A stretch of DNA of 26,407 nt from Lingula anatina (GCF_001039355.2 NW_019776052.1:69397-95803); one strand, 5' to 3'. Shown: positions 1 to 10,644, numbered from the stretch's first letter. A program made the numbers and translations. The notes: generated by a model not told the origin, from the letters alone.

Positions 1-435
1 CCCCCCCCCCCCCCCCCCCGCACTTGGCGTGGGGTTCGTGGCCCGGTGAAGAGCCTCTTAAATGTTGGTATTTAGAGGGTGAACGGTGCCATTTGGTATG
101 ATTTAGAACTATTATACATTCAGACAAAATTCTTATTTCAAGAGTGGACCATTGGTGAGATTTATTTCTTTGAAATCGAAGGAGGGGGTCAGGACCCACT
201 ATACTGGCACAGTTAATAAAAAAAGCTTCAAATGTAAGATAATTTGCCTGAATTATTTATTTAAACTGTAAATGCATAAAATGGTCATGGATAATCAATA
301 AATATATAAAAACGCATCTCAGCGACGTAGAGTCTATATGGCAATCTTTTTCCAAAACCAATTATCCTGGTTCTTTCCTAAAAGTCCTAGGCGAAGAAGA
401 CCTTAAGCAAATTTTAAATATTGCCTTTACTGCAC
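1..435. mobile_element. 3' part of an hAT-like short element plus duplicated intron 3 sequence (copy A side)
   Basis: After a 19-base C run, the sequence from 20 to about 195 parallels 8772-8975 (for example GGTGAACGGTGCCATTTGGT), ending GGGGTCAGGACCC. From about 196 to 435 it parallels the flank at 8976-9228 (CGCATCTCAGCGACGTAGA, TTATCCTGGTTCTTTCCTAA). This is the right half of the element together with the end of intron 3 that leads into exon 4 of copy A. The left half is not upstream; an equivalent left half stands at the far end of the window. Confidence 0.7.
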
Positions 436-472
436 TAATGACTATGTGTAAAAGTGTCACAATCTTTTGTAG

Positions 473-3390
473 TTGACATACCAAGCTGGAGTGTCCTACA
501 AAGTGTGCATGTTCACCTTTACCGGCATCATGCTTCTAATGTCTTCTGTCAACACAATCACCCTTCCACCTAGACAGGATGACGACGGGAACAACATTGA
601 TAAAGCTTGTTGCTTAAAAATACGCAAAATATACAACAGTTCCAAAGAATTGTCAACATCGTGCAAAGAAAGTAGTACAAATGTCGATTGCAAGATCACC
701 CGAGCTGATGTTGATAAATTTGTATCGAAGGATGAGGTTAAAGAAGTTCAAATTAATGGGCAACACTTTGTGAACGTAGCATACACACCAGAGGACGAAA
801 ATACACGACCACAAACAGAATCTTACCTTGATGTTGATAATAAAACTTGCAGTCAAAACGAGGACGAGGTCAATCCCAAGGAACCCTGTGTTGACAGGAG
901 TGCACACATGGTCCGCGAAGTAGAAAAATCTAAAAGCGAAGAAGAAGAAAAAGACACTAACACTTGCTTACAAGGCTCGTTACTGATTCTTAAAAGTCCT
1001 ACTTTTTTAATGCTGATGTTGTGGATTTTGTGCCAGCATACCCTCATTGTCACATACCGAGGCAGCTTTTACTCTTTGATCAATTACTACGGAAACAATG
1101 TCAAAAGCACAGGTAATTCATTTACGTTTATATTACTTCAGATTATGTTGCAATGAGCTTGCAACTGCGAGAAGAACGAAATTTGGCCCACTCTCGCAAA
1201 CACTTTTATTTTTATTCATAATTGTTCATTTAATCATATCTAAATTGTATTACAGTAAGTACGTATACAGACGTGTATTCCTGGTTCCAAGTGGGTTCTC
1301 TGTTCTGGGCCTTGCTGACTGGTTTGATGCTGGATAAACTTGTTGCCAAGGCAACCAACGACGGTACTTAACATGATGATGGTATAACCTAATCTTTAAG
1401 TGAAACATTTTTTTGTTTGTTTGTAGTATGTTCGCCTTTTTTCTTGACAGAAAATTGATATATTATATAAAAAAGTGACAATCTACGTATTTTAAAAGCT
1501 GTTTATCACGAAAATATAATGCATGTAAACAAGTAAAGTAAACATTGAAATTCCTTTATATGAACAGCTTAGTGTAAATGCCCCAACCCTACGCAGTCTT
1601 CCAAAATAAAACAAATGAACGAAACTATGCATATTCATAAAACGGATATGAATCTTTGTGGACGTCACATTTACGAAGATCGCAGTCAGATCTGATTCAC
1701 TTTTACAGTACAAATATCATTGTGAATTTTACATTCTAGACAAAGAACAATGCTTCGTGGTTCCATTTTCGCTGACAGTATTGGCAGGGATCGTCGTTTC
1801 CGTAGCGTGTATCATCCCCATCATGGAGATGCAGTTTGTGGCCATTTTGTTTCACTCTCTGTTGAAAACCGGAAGTTACGCCGTGCATTTGGCATTCATA
1901 ACCACAACGTGAGTTAATTGGTAATATACCACGCGCGTTAAGTGTCTAGATCTGTTATCTGCGTACACCTGCTCGTGTTAGTATTCTTGTTATTTCAATA
2001 TATATATATATATATAAAGAAGTCAGCGATTTTAATTATCAGTTTTCAGAAATGGTATTCTCGTTACCAAATTTGAAAATGTGAGTTGGCGTTATTGAAT
2101 ATTAAGACTTAATGATAGCTTAAGGTACCTTGTGAAAAAATGCAAGTAAAACACTACTCCCCGGCAGAAAAAAATTCACACCTAATGCAGTGCTACAAAA
2201 ATCATGTTATAATCCAATGTTCTTTATTTAACTTTTATAAAGGATTGTTTCACTCAATATACTGATTTTATAAACAATGAATGGGCTAATCATAGTAAAA
2301 AAAGTCAAAACCACATTTTAATATTTATATAGTATTCTAAGGATTGGAGGACGTGTTTGTGAGTGGCGTTTTATATACAATGCATAGATAGCATGAGATC
2401 ATTTATGTATGCATTGTTACCATTCAGTTATCCAATTTACTCACGCCCCCAATTTACACGATGATCGGTTAACCAATGTGATAGTTAAGTTAAACTATGG
2501 CTACCCCATGTGCCAGTGTACTTAAATGACAGAGGTGACACTTTTTTTTGCTAGGGGAGTATACATGGATAATACAAACACAATTATTACTGGACACATA
2601 TTCTTCCAACACATCATTTATTTTTTTAGATTTTCGAAGGAACATATCGGAAAGGCATACGGAATTCAAGTTTCCGTCGCTAATATATTAACTTTTGTTC
2701 AATTACCTATATTTTCTTGGTACAAGTACAGCCTGGAAAGTGACCCTCTCTGGGTAGGTATAGGAGCCTTTGTAGCCTTTTACCAATGATTATCGAATTC
2801 ATGTCTACATTCAAAGTTTTTTTTTTATGTTGTAATCTCTTAAGAGAATATTACAGAGCATAGTCATCTTTGGAGGTCACGTGGTCTGATGATAAGCTCA
2901 GACATCAGAATAATAGCTATAACTGCTTTTTTTATGGTAAAACAGAATATATTATATTTCTTTGAGTTGTTTCCAATGTTTTTTATTGTGAAATATAGTT
3001 ATCATACGAAGAGTTATCATCCCTTTTATTCCTATAAGCTTAACCATTTCGGTTTTTAGTTTTGGAAAATAAGTCGAGGCACTGAAGACTACTTTGCCCA
3101 GCTAACAGTTGACTTAAGACCATTTTTATTTTGATATCTTTCAGGGTCACATTTTTCCATGAAATCATGAAGAATGGCACAATTACATGTACATTTACAA
3201 ATATATGATGAGGACACCTCTCCGTGATATATATTATTATTATTATTTTTATTATTATTATTATTATTTGTTTTTGTTTTTGCAGTTGGGAGTTCTGTTT
3301 CTGGGAATATGTCTCACCGCCAGCTGTTTGCCTTTCTACCTTCTTTGGCGTCGGTGTCGCTCCACAAGGAAAAACAGCTATAATCTGTAG
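473..3390 (+). CDS. SLC43-like transporter, copy A, exons 4-8 (C-terminal part)
   Basis: Five exons on the + strand encode the C-terminal two-thirds of an SLC43-family (major facilitator) transporter: 473-1112, 1256-1363, 1740-1908, 2630-2753 and 3286-3390 (stop TAG). All introns have GT/AG ends. The phases (0,1,1,2,0) match the complete copy C, and the joined exons give 381 open codons. Exon 4 carries TM6 (MFTFTGIMLLMSSVNTI), a charged loop of about 140 residues rich in Glu/Lys/Asp, and TM7. Exon 5 has VSTYTDVYSWFQVGSLFWAL, and exon 7 has the family-typical HIGKAYG and ESDPLW stretches. The family moves neutral amino acids or purine nucleobases across the plasma membrane without ion coupling; the substrate here cannot be read from sequence. 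Exons 1-3 are not in the window. They would lie upstream, or are those of copy D if the window ends join. No internal stop or frameshift was seen. Confidence 0.85.
1998..2016. repeat. (AT)n tract in intron 6 of copy A
   Basis: About nine AT units. The rest of the 721-bp intron (1909-2629) is AT-rich and shows nothing else I can name. Confidence 0.9.
3227..3270. repeat. (ATT)n microsatellite in intron 7 of copy A
   Basis: Repeated ATT units run up to the pyrimidine tract that precedes the TTTTTGCAG acceptor of exon 8. The remainder of intron 7 (2754-3285) holds nothing recognised. Confidence 0.9.
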
Positions 3391-4165
3391 ATAATAGCCA
3401 AAATATGAGTCAGGTGATGACCTTGCGGTATCTGTTGTATTGCTGGAATTTTGTTTTGGCGACTGGACAAAAACTATTCAACAATGCATCTGGAGAAAGA
3501 CAGTATATTGGGAAAAATTGTGCCCTGTTAGAAGCAGACCTGCGTGCTCGGCAGTCACTGTACTTAATTGTTTCTTACTGCTAACGTTGTTTAATAGTCC
3601 TGGCAGTCCTAGCAATACGACGTTACCAGATAGAACGGTTTTTTGTCTTCTACCTCAATGGAAACGACAAAATATTTGTCACTGACTGTTGAGAAGTGGC
3701 ATTTGAATTTTGACAGATGCTGTAGCAACAGAACCGATTCTTCCATTCTTTGTCAAGACTTTCGTGAGCAGAAACGACGCTTCACAAGTATGTTACGTGT
3801 TTTACCACCTCCAGTCGTTGGCGCTGATACATATAAGGGAAACAGTTCTTGAGACAATGGCGGTGATGCCTAGGCCTCTAGCTGCTAAATTGAAGTATCA
3901 TTGACTGAAGATGTGCCTCTGAAAACGCTAAAATGCAGAGTCATCTGCGTTTTGTAGTCCTTTGCAGTTTTGCATCCAGTCTTAATTATTGCTTTTATTT
4001 TTTCATACACTGAGGATATACTAACTGAGGATATAGTAACATAATAAAGATCGCTTCAAACCATTTCCAGTTCTGAGTGTACTTTATTTTTATACATTTC
4101 GACTGCTTACCACACTAAATGTGCCTTTTTTCGAAAGTTGTCAATAAAAAGTCTAACTTATTCTC
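3391..4165 (+). other. 3' flank and probable 3' UTR of copy A
   Basis: No SLC43 homology after the TAG. Short + strand open frames at 3440-3904 overlap each other and show no family features. AATAAA occurs at 4043-4048 and 4143-4148, giving a possible 3' UTR of about 650-750 nt. Confidence 0.5.
4043..4048 (+). terminator. Candidate polyadenylation signal of copy A
   Basis: AATAAA about 650 nt after the stop codon; a second AATAAA is at 4143-4148. No AATAAA was seen between the stop and 4043. Confidence 0.4.
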
Positions 4166-5516
4166 CTTGTTTCATGTTAAATATTCTGAAACTTGGTTCA
4201 ATTAACAATACCTTACTTTAAAAAATTGGAAATGAAAAAAATCAGCGTATACCCGAAAAACATTCTGCTTAAAAAGTATTTCAATATTAGATTCCCATTT
4301 AATTTTACAGCATCATCTCTACGGATATTATCAATAATAGGTACAAATACATAACATACCATTTGTGGTAGATAAAGTAAAAACATATAGCACTTAAATT
4401 TCATCATTATGTCTGAGACAGATCTTGAACTTTGCACAAAATAAATCATATAAATTAAACAGAAACAAAATGTATTTAGAAAAAAATGAGCATTCAAAAC
4501 TTTAATGTTAACATATTTTGAATGAGATAGGAAATCGGAAAACTGAATAAATATTGCGTCCGCGTGCTCTCCCTGTTTAAGCCCACTGCACAACCCTCGC
4601 TATCCTGGAAGTGTTGCAATCGAGCATTTTCTTTCCTCCACCTGAACCGCTCTTCATGACCCTAGATTTGCACGCAGGTCAGGTAGAGAGGTCACACACC
4701 CTTTATGACTACACCTGAGGTCTTCTAGGAAGGATGTCCCGGTTAACGGGAGATCTAGAGGCAATATCGATATAGTGGCAACACAGTGATCTGTAGTCTC
4801 AGTCATTTTAAAAAGAACCAGGGGATCCTTTAGAAAACAAGCTACGGCCCAGCTACGACCGACATACCAGGGTACATCTCCAACAAGGCAGGCGTAGATT
4901 GATGACATAGTTAAGTCTTACGTTAACTCCAGCTGAGTGCAAATGCTTGTCGAACTCACACACATATCGTTTTACAATGGAGTAATTTGCACGTAACCGC
5001 CACGTCTTTGCTACGATTGGTGCTACCGGTCCAAGTGAATGACCCGAGAAACTCTCAACCCGGCCGACTTCCAGGACAGGGGCCGGTTTCACAAAGCAGT
5101 AGTTAGTTAGCGATCGGAAGTTAGCCTCTCGCTAGTTATGAGTGCTGTTTCACGAAGCAATCGCTACTTCTCCCGCTCGTTATTGTCTCGTTGTTGACTT
5201 GGATAATTAACGACTGGTCAGACCAGTCGCTAACTCTGGAGTTTCATCGTACGCATGCGTAATGAGTGAAATAAAAAGGTTGCTTAGTTACCGTTGTCTG
5301 TCGTTTGTCTTTGTATCCAATATGGCGGCTACCTTTTTTGCTATCCGTACCGCCAGACGGCAACGTAGACTACGACGTTTTCATGAAAGGCAAAATCTAT
5401 TAGAATATACACACGATGATGCAATTTACGAGAGGTTGCGCCTAGCTGTGACAAAAAGAGCGGCAAAAAGGTGGTGGAGATCCTTTACGACGACCTCAAA
5501 GCAGACGTTCTTATGC
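4166..5516. repeat. First copy of a 1351-bp near-identical direct repeat
   Basis: Positions 4166-5516 and 5518-6868 are the same sequence at a constant offset of 1352. The only difference I noticed is C at 4246 against A at 5598. They are separated by one N at 5517. Content: about 900 bp of AT-rich DNA without a recognisable gene (minus-strand open frames at 4213-4593, 4654-4908 and 4853-5092 show no family features I know), then the first 438 bp of the transposon described at 6431. The near identity and the N suggest an assembly duplication. Confidence 0.9.
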
Positions 5517-5517
5517 N
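5517..5517. other. Single ambiguous base (N) at a probable contig join
   Basis: The only N in the window. It sits exactly where the 1351-bp repeat restarts, so it is likely a placeholder for a gap at a scaffold join and not a miscalled base. Confidence 0.85.
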
Positions 5518-6868
5518 CTTGTTTCATGTTAAATATTCTGAAACTTGGTTCAATTAACAATACCTTACTTTAAAAAATTGGAAATGAAAAAAATCAGAGT
5601 ATACCCGAAAAACATTCTGCTTAAAAAGTATTTCAATATTAGATTCCCATTTAATTTTACAGCATCATCTCTACGGATATTATCAATAATAGGTACAAAT
5701 ACATAACATACCATTTGTGGTAGATAAAGTAAAAACATATAGCACTTAAATTTCATCATTATGTCTGAGACAGATCTTGAACTTTGCACAAAATAAATCA
5801 TATAAATTAAACAGAAACAAAATGTATTTAGAAAAAAATGAGCATTCAAAACTTTAATGTTAACATATTTTGAATGAGATAGGAAATCGGAAAACTGAAT
5901 AAATATTGCGTCCGCGTGCTCTCCCTGTTTAAGCCCACTGCACAACCCTCGCTATCCTGGAAGTGTTGCAATCGAGCATTTTCTTTCCTCCACCTGAACC
6001 GCTCTTCATGACCCTAGATTTGCACGCAGGTCAGGTAGAGAGGTCACACACCCTTTATGACTACACCTGAGGTCTTCTAGGAAGGATGTCCCGGTTAACG
6101 GGAGATCTAGAGGCAATATCGATATAGTGGCAACACAGTGATCTGTAGTCTCAGTCATTTTAAAAAGAACCAGGGGATCCTTTAGAAAACAAGCTACGGC
6201 CCAGCTACGACCGACATACCAGGGTACATCTCCAACAAGGCAGGCGTAGATTGATGACATAGTTAAGTCTTACGTTAACTCCAGCTGAGTGCAAATGCTT
6301 GTCGAACTCACACACATATCGTTTTACAATGGAGTAATTTGCACGTAACCGCCACGTCTTTGCTACGATTGGTGCTACCGGTCCAAGTGAATGACCCGAG
6401 AAACTCTCAACCCGGCCGACTTCCAGGACAGGGGCCGGTTTCACAAAGCAGTAGTTAGTTAGCGATCGGAAGTTAGCCTCTCGCTAGTTATGAGTGCTGT
6501 TTCACGAAGCAATCGCTACTTCTCCCGCTCGTTATTGTCTCGTTGTTGACTTGGATAATTAACGACTGGTCAGACCAGTCGCTAACTCTGGAGTTTCATC
6601 GTACGCATGCGTAATGAGTGAAATAAAAAGGTTGCTTAGTTACCGTTGTCTGTCGTTTGTCTTTGTATCCAATATGGCGGCTACCTTTTTTGCTATCCGT
6701 ACCGCCAGACGGCAACGTAGACTACGACGTTTTCATGAAAGGCAAAATCTATTAGAATATACACACGATGATGCAATTTACGAGAGGTTGCGCCTAGCTG
6801 TGACAAAAAGAGCGGCAAAAAGGTGGTGGAGATCCTTTACGACGACCTCAAAGCAGACGTTCTTATGC
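5518..6868. repeat. Second copy of the 1351-bp direct repeat
   Basis: See the first copy at 4166-5516. This copy continues without interruption into the rest of the transposon (to 7119) and on to copy B, so it is the better-connected version downstream. The first copy connects to the 3' flank of copy A. Confidence 0.9.
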
Positions 6869-7119
6869 TTTTCCAGCCACCAAAATTGGAGAGTTAGTGC
6901 TTTCGTGACATTTTTACGCAAGAGTTCCACTTCCGGCAGACGGTTTCGAGACTACGGTGAGTAACGAGAGAACTAACGACCGAACTTTAAGACTGAACTT
7001 AGCGATAAGTTAACTACTGCTTCGTGAAACACCCCTCGAAAATCGCTAAGTTTGCTCGTTAGCGAGGTAGTTCAGTAGTTAGTTGTTCTAACTAACTACT
7101 GCTTTGTGAAACCGGCCCC
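6431..7119. mobile_element. 689-bp DNA transposon with perfect 32-bp terminal inverted repeats
   Basis: The left end GGGGCCGGTTTCACAAAGCA and the inverted right end match over 32 bases (6431-6462 against 7088-7119). A 6-bp direct repeat AGGACA flanks it (6425-6430 and 7120-7125), or CCAGGACA if terminal GG/CC ambiguity is allowed. A second, nested inverted pair TGTTTCACGAAGCA lies at 6498-6511 and 7018-7031 and resembles the outer end. The element carries a short + strand open frame (see 6614-6964), so it is a deletion derivative. Superfamily is not settled: the frame hints at PIF/Harbinger, but the flanking repeat is not that group's usual 3-bp one. It ends 40 bp before the ATG of copy B. 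Confidence 0.8.
6614..6964 (+). pseudogene. Truncated transposase-like open frame in the 689-bp element
   Basis: A 116-codon frame inside the inverted repeats. From residue 22 it reads MAATFFAIRTARRQRRLRRF and then ERQNLLEYTHDDAIYERLRL. A basic stretch, then an Arg-Asn-aromatic/acidic stretch ending in RL, is reminiscent of the N-terminus of PIF/Harbinger transposases. There is no nuclease core after it. The resemblance is by eye and weak. The same frame, cut short by the N, recurs at 5262-5573. Confidence 0.35.
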
Positions 7120-7639
7120 AGGACATTAACTCGTTTCATTTTGCACGGGGTGATCGACATGGCACAATCCACGTGTTGGAAGCTATTGTGTACCGGTTTG
7201 GGTATCTTAGAGGCTGCTTTCTACACTGCCACCGTCTTCGGATGGCCGACGCTTGTGTCTTCGGATGGCCAACGCTTGTGTTCTTATTCGTAGAGGAAGG
7301 ATTTTACGGTGATCGTTCTTATTTTGATTCTGGGATAAATAGTTTTTTAAATTAAATTAAAATTAAAATTGTATCGGTATTGCTACTAGAGAACCACCCA
7401 AGAAGCAGCTGAAGACGCCCCAGTTAGCAAGTGCACTGAGCAAGAAGAGCTGCTAAACCTGATTTACACTGTCGCTATTTTTGGTTTGGTGTTTTTCCCC
7501 GTACTTGTATATATCTATGATCACTGTGGGACCGTCTGTGCTGGGATCCTCTGTATGTAAGTGGATAAGAAGGCAATGTGTATTCTAGAGTCATGTACAA
7601 CGTGTTGTATGTCCAACGAGGTATGTTTATTTAGTTTGC

Positions 7640-8243
7640 AATAAAGGGTACCGGAGAAGATCAGCATTGGTCATAATTGTGCCGGAAGTGACGTGTAGCA
7701 GTGTAAGACGTAAGGCTGAGTGGTCATTTTTAGCTGGAGGTGAACGGGAGAGAAGACATGGACTCGGAGAAAAAAGCTGTTTTTCAAACAACATGGTAAG
7801 ATGACATTTCTTCTTTACGCATTTTGGGCAGAGAATACTTGTAGAAATAATAGGCACATGATATGAAAACGTGACACGGAACTTGAAGGTGCAAAATCGT
7901 GGTTAATTTGCAGACAACTTGTTTTGAAATACATGCTGCATCGACCGCCAGCGCGACAAAGAGCGTAAAGGGAAAGGAATTCCCGGCAGGCTATAAATCG
8001 ATGTCATTTAGAATTTTGACATTTATATAATCTGATATGTCCATGTATTCTCTGCACCAAATGCATAAAGATTAAATATTATCTTACCGTGTTGTTAGAA
8101 TAACTGCTTTATTCTCCAAGCCCACGTCTTCATTCTCATTCACCTGCAGCTAAAAATGACCACTCAGCTTTACGTCTTACACCACTACACGTCACTTCCG
8201 GCACAATTCTGACCAATGCTGATCTTCTCCGGTACCCTTTATT
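7640..8243. mobile_element. Foldback (long inverted-repeat) element in intron 1 of copy B
   Basis: The left arm from 7640 (AATAAAGGGTACCGGAGAAG) reads inverted in the right arm ending at 8243. Pairing holds with few mismatches for about 170 bases and can be followed to about 7836 and 8045, leaving a spacer of roughly 200 bp. In both arms a similar stretch includes a GAAGAC-TGG-CT-GGAGAA block ending in a donor-like GGTAAGAT; in the left arm it could start MDSEKKAVFQTTW. This may be an old 5' exon of a lost transposase. No target duplication was evident, so the superfamily is unassigned. Confidence 0.75.
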
Positions 8244-8390
8244 CACTGCTGCTTTAGGGTCGTCCAGATTGAATGAAGTATAACCCACCCCATTAAAAAA
8301 AGGCAATAATAAATAAATTAAAATAAATATAAAAGGCATTGGTCTGTATGTATCGATCCAAGTCTGATTTGAATCTTGCTACGTGTAATC

Positions 8391-8392
<2 letters not shown>

Positions 8393-8434
<42 letters not shown>
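8393..8434. repeat. (CT)n microsatellite
   Basis: About 21 uninterrupted CT units in the intron of copy B, between the foldback element and the exon 2 relic. Confidence 0.95.
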
Positions 8435-8438
<4 letters not shown>

Positions 8439-8572
8439 ATAGATAAATATTTACAAAATCTATTACATACAATTACAGAGCTTTTGTTTTCCTAAAGATT
8501 GTTGTGTGCTGGTGGATTTTTCTTGGTGGGGTCAGTGGGAAAAGGTTTGAAAACTGCATAGGACATTTCCTG

Positions 8573-8665
8573 AAAATGGACATCTCGGAGGCTGCATGAT
8601 CTCTGTTAGGTTATTCGGCTGGCCAGCACTCTTGTTCATATTCATAGGGGAAGGGTTTTACGTTG
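8573..8665 (+). pseudogene. Exon 1-like fragment of an SLC43-like gene
   Basis: This stretch resembles the middle of exon 1 of the other copies: GGCTGGCCAGCAC followed by TTCATATTCATAGGGGAAGG, equivalent to the FGWPAxVxxFxEExFY region. It lies downstream of the exon 2 relic of copy B, where exon 3 would be expected, so it is out of order. It has no start codon and no splice sites. A rearranged scrap from another array member is the simplest reading. Confidence 0.6.
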
Positions 8666-8700
8666 TTATTTAATGTAGCACAATTGTGGCAACAACACTA

Positions 8701-8974
8701 CAGGGGCGGAACCAGGATTATTTGAAGGGGGGTCCCCAGATATTTAACCGACCCCCTCCCATTCCTATGTTTTGGGTTCGGGGCTCGGTGAAGAGCCCCT
8801 TAAATGTTGGTATTAAGAGGGTGAACGGTGCCATTTGGTATAATTTAGAACTGTGATTCAGCTAGAAAAAATTCTAACTTCGAGAGGGTTTTCTTTGTGT
8901 GATTTTTTTTTTTTAGAAATCGAAGGGGGGGTCAGGACCCCCCTGACCCCCCCCCCCCCCCAAATCCGCCACTA
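8701..8974. mobile_element. Non-autonomous hAT-like short element with poly-C core (copy B intron 3)
   Basis: The left end CAGGGGCGGAACCAG and the right end AAATCCGCCACTA form imperfect terminal inverted repeats of the GGGGCGGA/TCCGCC type seen in many hAT-derived short elements. Inside are strings of G and C, including GGGGGGGTCAGGACCCCCCTG and a long C run near 8946-8961. No coding capacity. A clean 8-bp target duplication could not be found, so the class is tentative. It lies in what was intron 3 and shares both flanks with the window ends, so it inserted before that part of the array was duplicated; intron 3 of copy C lacks it. Confidence 0.55.
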
Positions 8975-9228
8975 CACTGGCACAAATAATAAAAAAACGT
9001 CCGTCAAATGTAAAATAATTTGCCTGAATTATTAATTTAAACTGTAAATACACAAGAGTGCCATGAATACTGAATAAATATATATATATAAAAATATATA
9101 TCAAAACGCATCTCAGCGACGTAGATTCTATGGCAAACTTTTCTTTAAATTAATTATCCTGGTTCTTTCCTAAAAGGCCTATGCGAGGAAGACCTAAAGT
9201 AAACATTAAAAATTGCCTTTAACTGCAA
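8975..9228. repeat. Duplicated intron 3 segment (copy B side)
   Basis: This non-coding segment is the paralogue of positions 196-435 upstream of copy A exon 4, with shared words AATTTGCCTGAATTATT and CGCATCTCAGCGACGTAGA. In copy A exon 4 follows at 473. Here the homology breaks off near 9228 with no exon 4, which places one end of the deletion that removed exons 4-6 of copy B. Confidence 0.7.
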
Positions 9229-10035
9229 CCTGGGAGCCACCTGCTTATATGACGGTTATTTAGGAAAATATAAGATTCATTCTCGTTTTCAAAAAGGGAG
9301 CGGTGTAGGCTGTAAGAAAAAAAGGCGGGAGAAGAAGGCATAGATACAGGTAAAATGTACACATTTTTATACAATGACCAGTTGATTTATATACTAATAA
9401 ATTTGACAGGACAATACAGTATATGTTTGAGATACATTCTGTAGCCAAAAGAATGTTTGAGTATCGACTTTACTGTGTATTCTCTGAAGTTACATTCTTC
9501 TTCCAAAATGACCGCACCCAAAGCTGCAATGTTCACACGTTTTTGAATAAGTTGGTGTCGGGTGTTTGTTCACCTTTATTGAACTACCAATATTTCTCTG
9601 GTATAAGTACAGCCTGGAAAGTGACCCACTCTGGGTACGTATGAGAACCGTTACATTCTATTACATCAAGTAATATAGAATCAAACTTTATTAGGTCTTT
9701 AGTGTGTGGTCGAATCTTTATCACTTATTAGTCAACCATGTCAGTTTTTTTTTACTATTGCGAAATAGCTGCAATAAAATCTGTAAATGGCGAAACAATG
9801 CAAATCACGAAAACCGCAAAGTGTGTTTACATTACTTTCCCCAGCTTACAGTTGACTACAGACTGTTTAGAAAAATTCAATTTCACCAACAGTTAGGATA
9901 TTTTCATTTATAGAACGATAATAATGAAAACTCGGCGTGGTAATTATACATTTTCATTTAATTTTCACAATTGGTAGAACTGCTCCTGGTTATATGTCTC
10001 ACGGACAGCTGTTTGCCTTACTAACTCCTCTTTCA

Positions 10036-10121
10036 CGCCTCCCCACACGTCGTCCCTGCAGGGGCACAGTAATTAAATATCTTCTCAATACGACCGGCCG
10101 AGGGCGACGTGTGGGGAGGCG
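10036..10121. repeat. 17-bp perfect inverted repeat (possible hairpin)
   Basis: CGCCTCCCCACACGTCG at 10036-10052 is repeated inverted at 10105-10121 around a 52-base spacer containing CGACCGGCCG. It lies just after the exon 8 relic of copy B. It is GC-rich against AT-rich surroundings. It could be the ends of a very short inserted element. Confidence 0.7.
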
Positions 10122-10644
10122 TATGCGAGCTGAGAGACCATTACAGGATTAAGCGGTCTTCCTTTCATGTAATTGCCCCATATTTAGGTCTGAATGACCC
10201 CAAATACAACATTGGTCAAAAAGGTTGTCCCACCCCCATTTCCATGTACTTTTATTTACAAATGACCACCAGACAGCTGAAAATTGTTAGAAATAGTGCT
10301 TTTTCATTCCAGATACCGTGTTCAACATGATAAATGGTTAAAAAATACAAAATAATGGTGAAAATATACACATTTTATACCATTTAGTAAAATTTATAAG
10401 GGGTACCCCCTCAAACCCAATGTTTCACTGTGATTTCTACAGATGTAAAGAAATGTCAATTGAATCAAAAAGAGGCCATCAAATGTCACCAAACTCACAC
10501 ACAATTAGCGTTAGGGTGTGCTCGTTAAAGGCCAGGTGCATAATAATGTGTGCGTCTGCCGCGTACTGCAATTATCTCCTGTAGACGGCGCGACAAGCCT
10601 TCAACACAGGTAACAATTCTGTTTTGTGGGATATTGTCCCATTC

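Larger units (their letters stand above)
7159..10035 (+). pseudogene. SLC43-like transporter, copy B, decayed relic (exons 1, 2, 7, 8)
   Basis: Exon 1 (7159-7556) starts with ATG in good context and reads MAQSTCWKLLCTGLGILEAA. A 23-bp tandem duplication around 7228-7275 then shifts the frame, and an AT-rich stretch near 7345-7370 adds a stop. Its 3' end still encodes the loop motif YIYDHCG and a GTAAGT donor. Exon 2 (8498-8544) keeps both splice sites, the normal 47-nt length and the motif CAGGFF. Exons 3-6 are absent. The 3' part of exon 7 (about 9555-9634, SLESD) and a piece of exon 8 (9978-10035, ICLT) remain with a donor and an acceptor. The order follows the functional gene, so this is a tandem duplicate that lost its middle, not a retrocopy. 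Residues resemble copies A and D (for example EEGFYGDR, SLESD) more than copy C. It cannot encode a full transporter. Confidence 0.85.

Noticed and set aside
3440-3904. Three overlapping + strand frames after copy A that could be another exon
   Set aside because: They lie in the probable 3' UTR, overlap one another and show no similarity to SLC43 exons or other families I know.
4213-4593. 126-codon minus-strand open frame, hydrophobic, and its identical twin at 5565-5945
   Set aside because: AT-rich sequence with no family features. Its exact duplication is explained by the 1351-bp repeat and is not evidence of conservation.
4654-5092. Two overlapping minus-strand open frames (84 and 79 codons)
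   Set aside because: No recognisable motif, they overlap in different frames, and the second runs into the transposon end at 5079.
8690-8985. An 8-bp hAT target duplication (ACACTA against ACACTG)
   Set aside because: Only a partial match, and the exact element ends cannot be fixed, so it is not claimed.
9260-9545. Possible exon 4-6 remnants of copy B
   Set aside because: No similarity to those exons could be seen; only exons 7 and 8 are recognisable further on.
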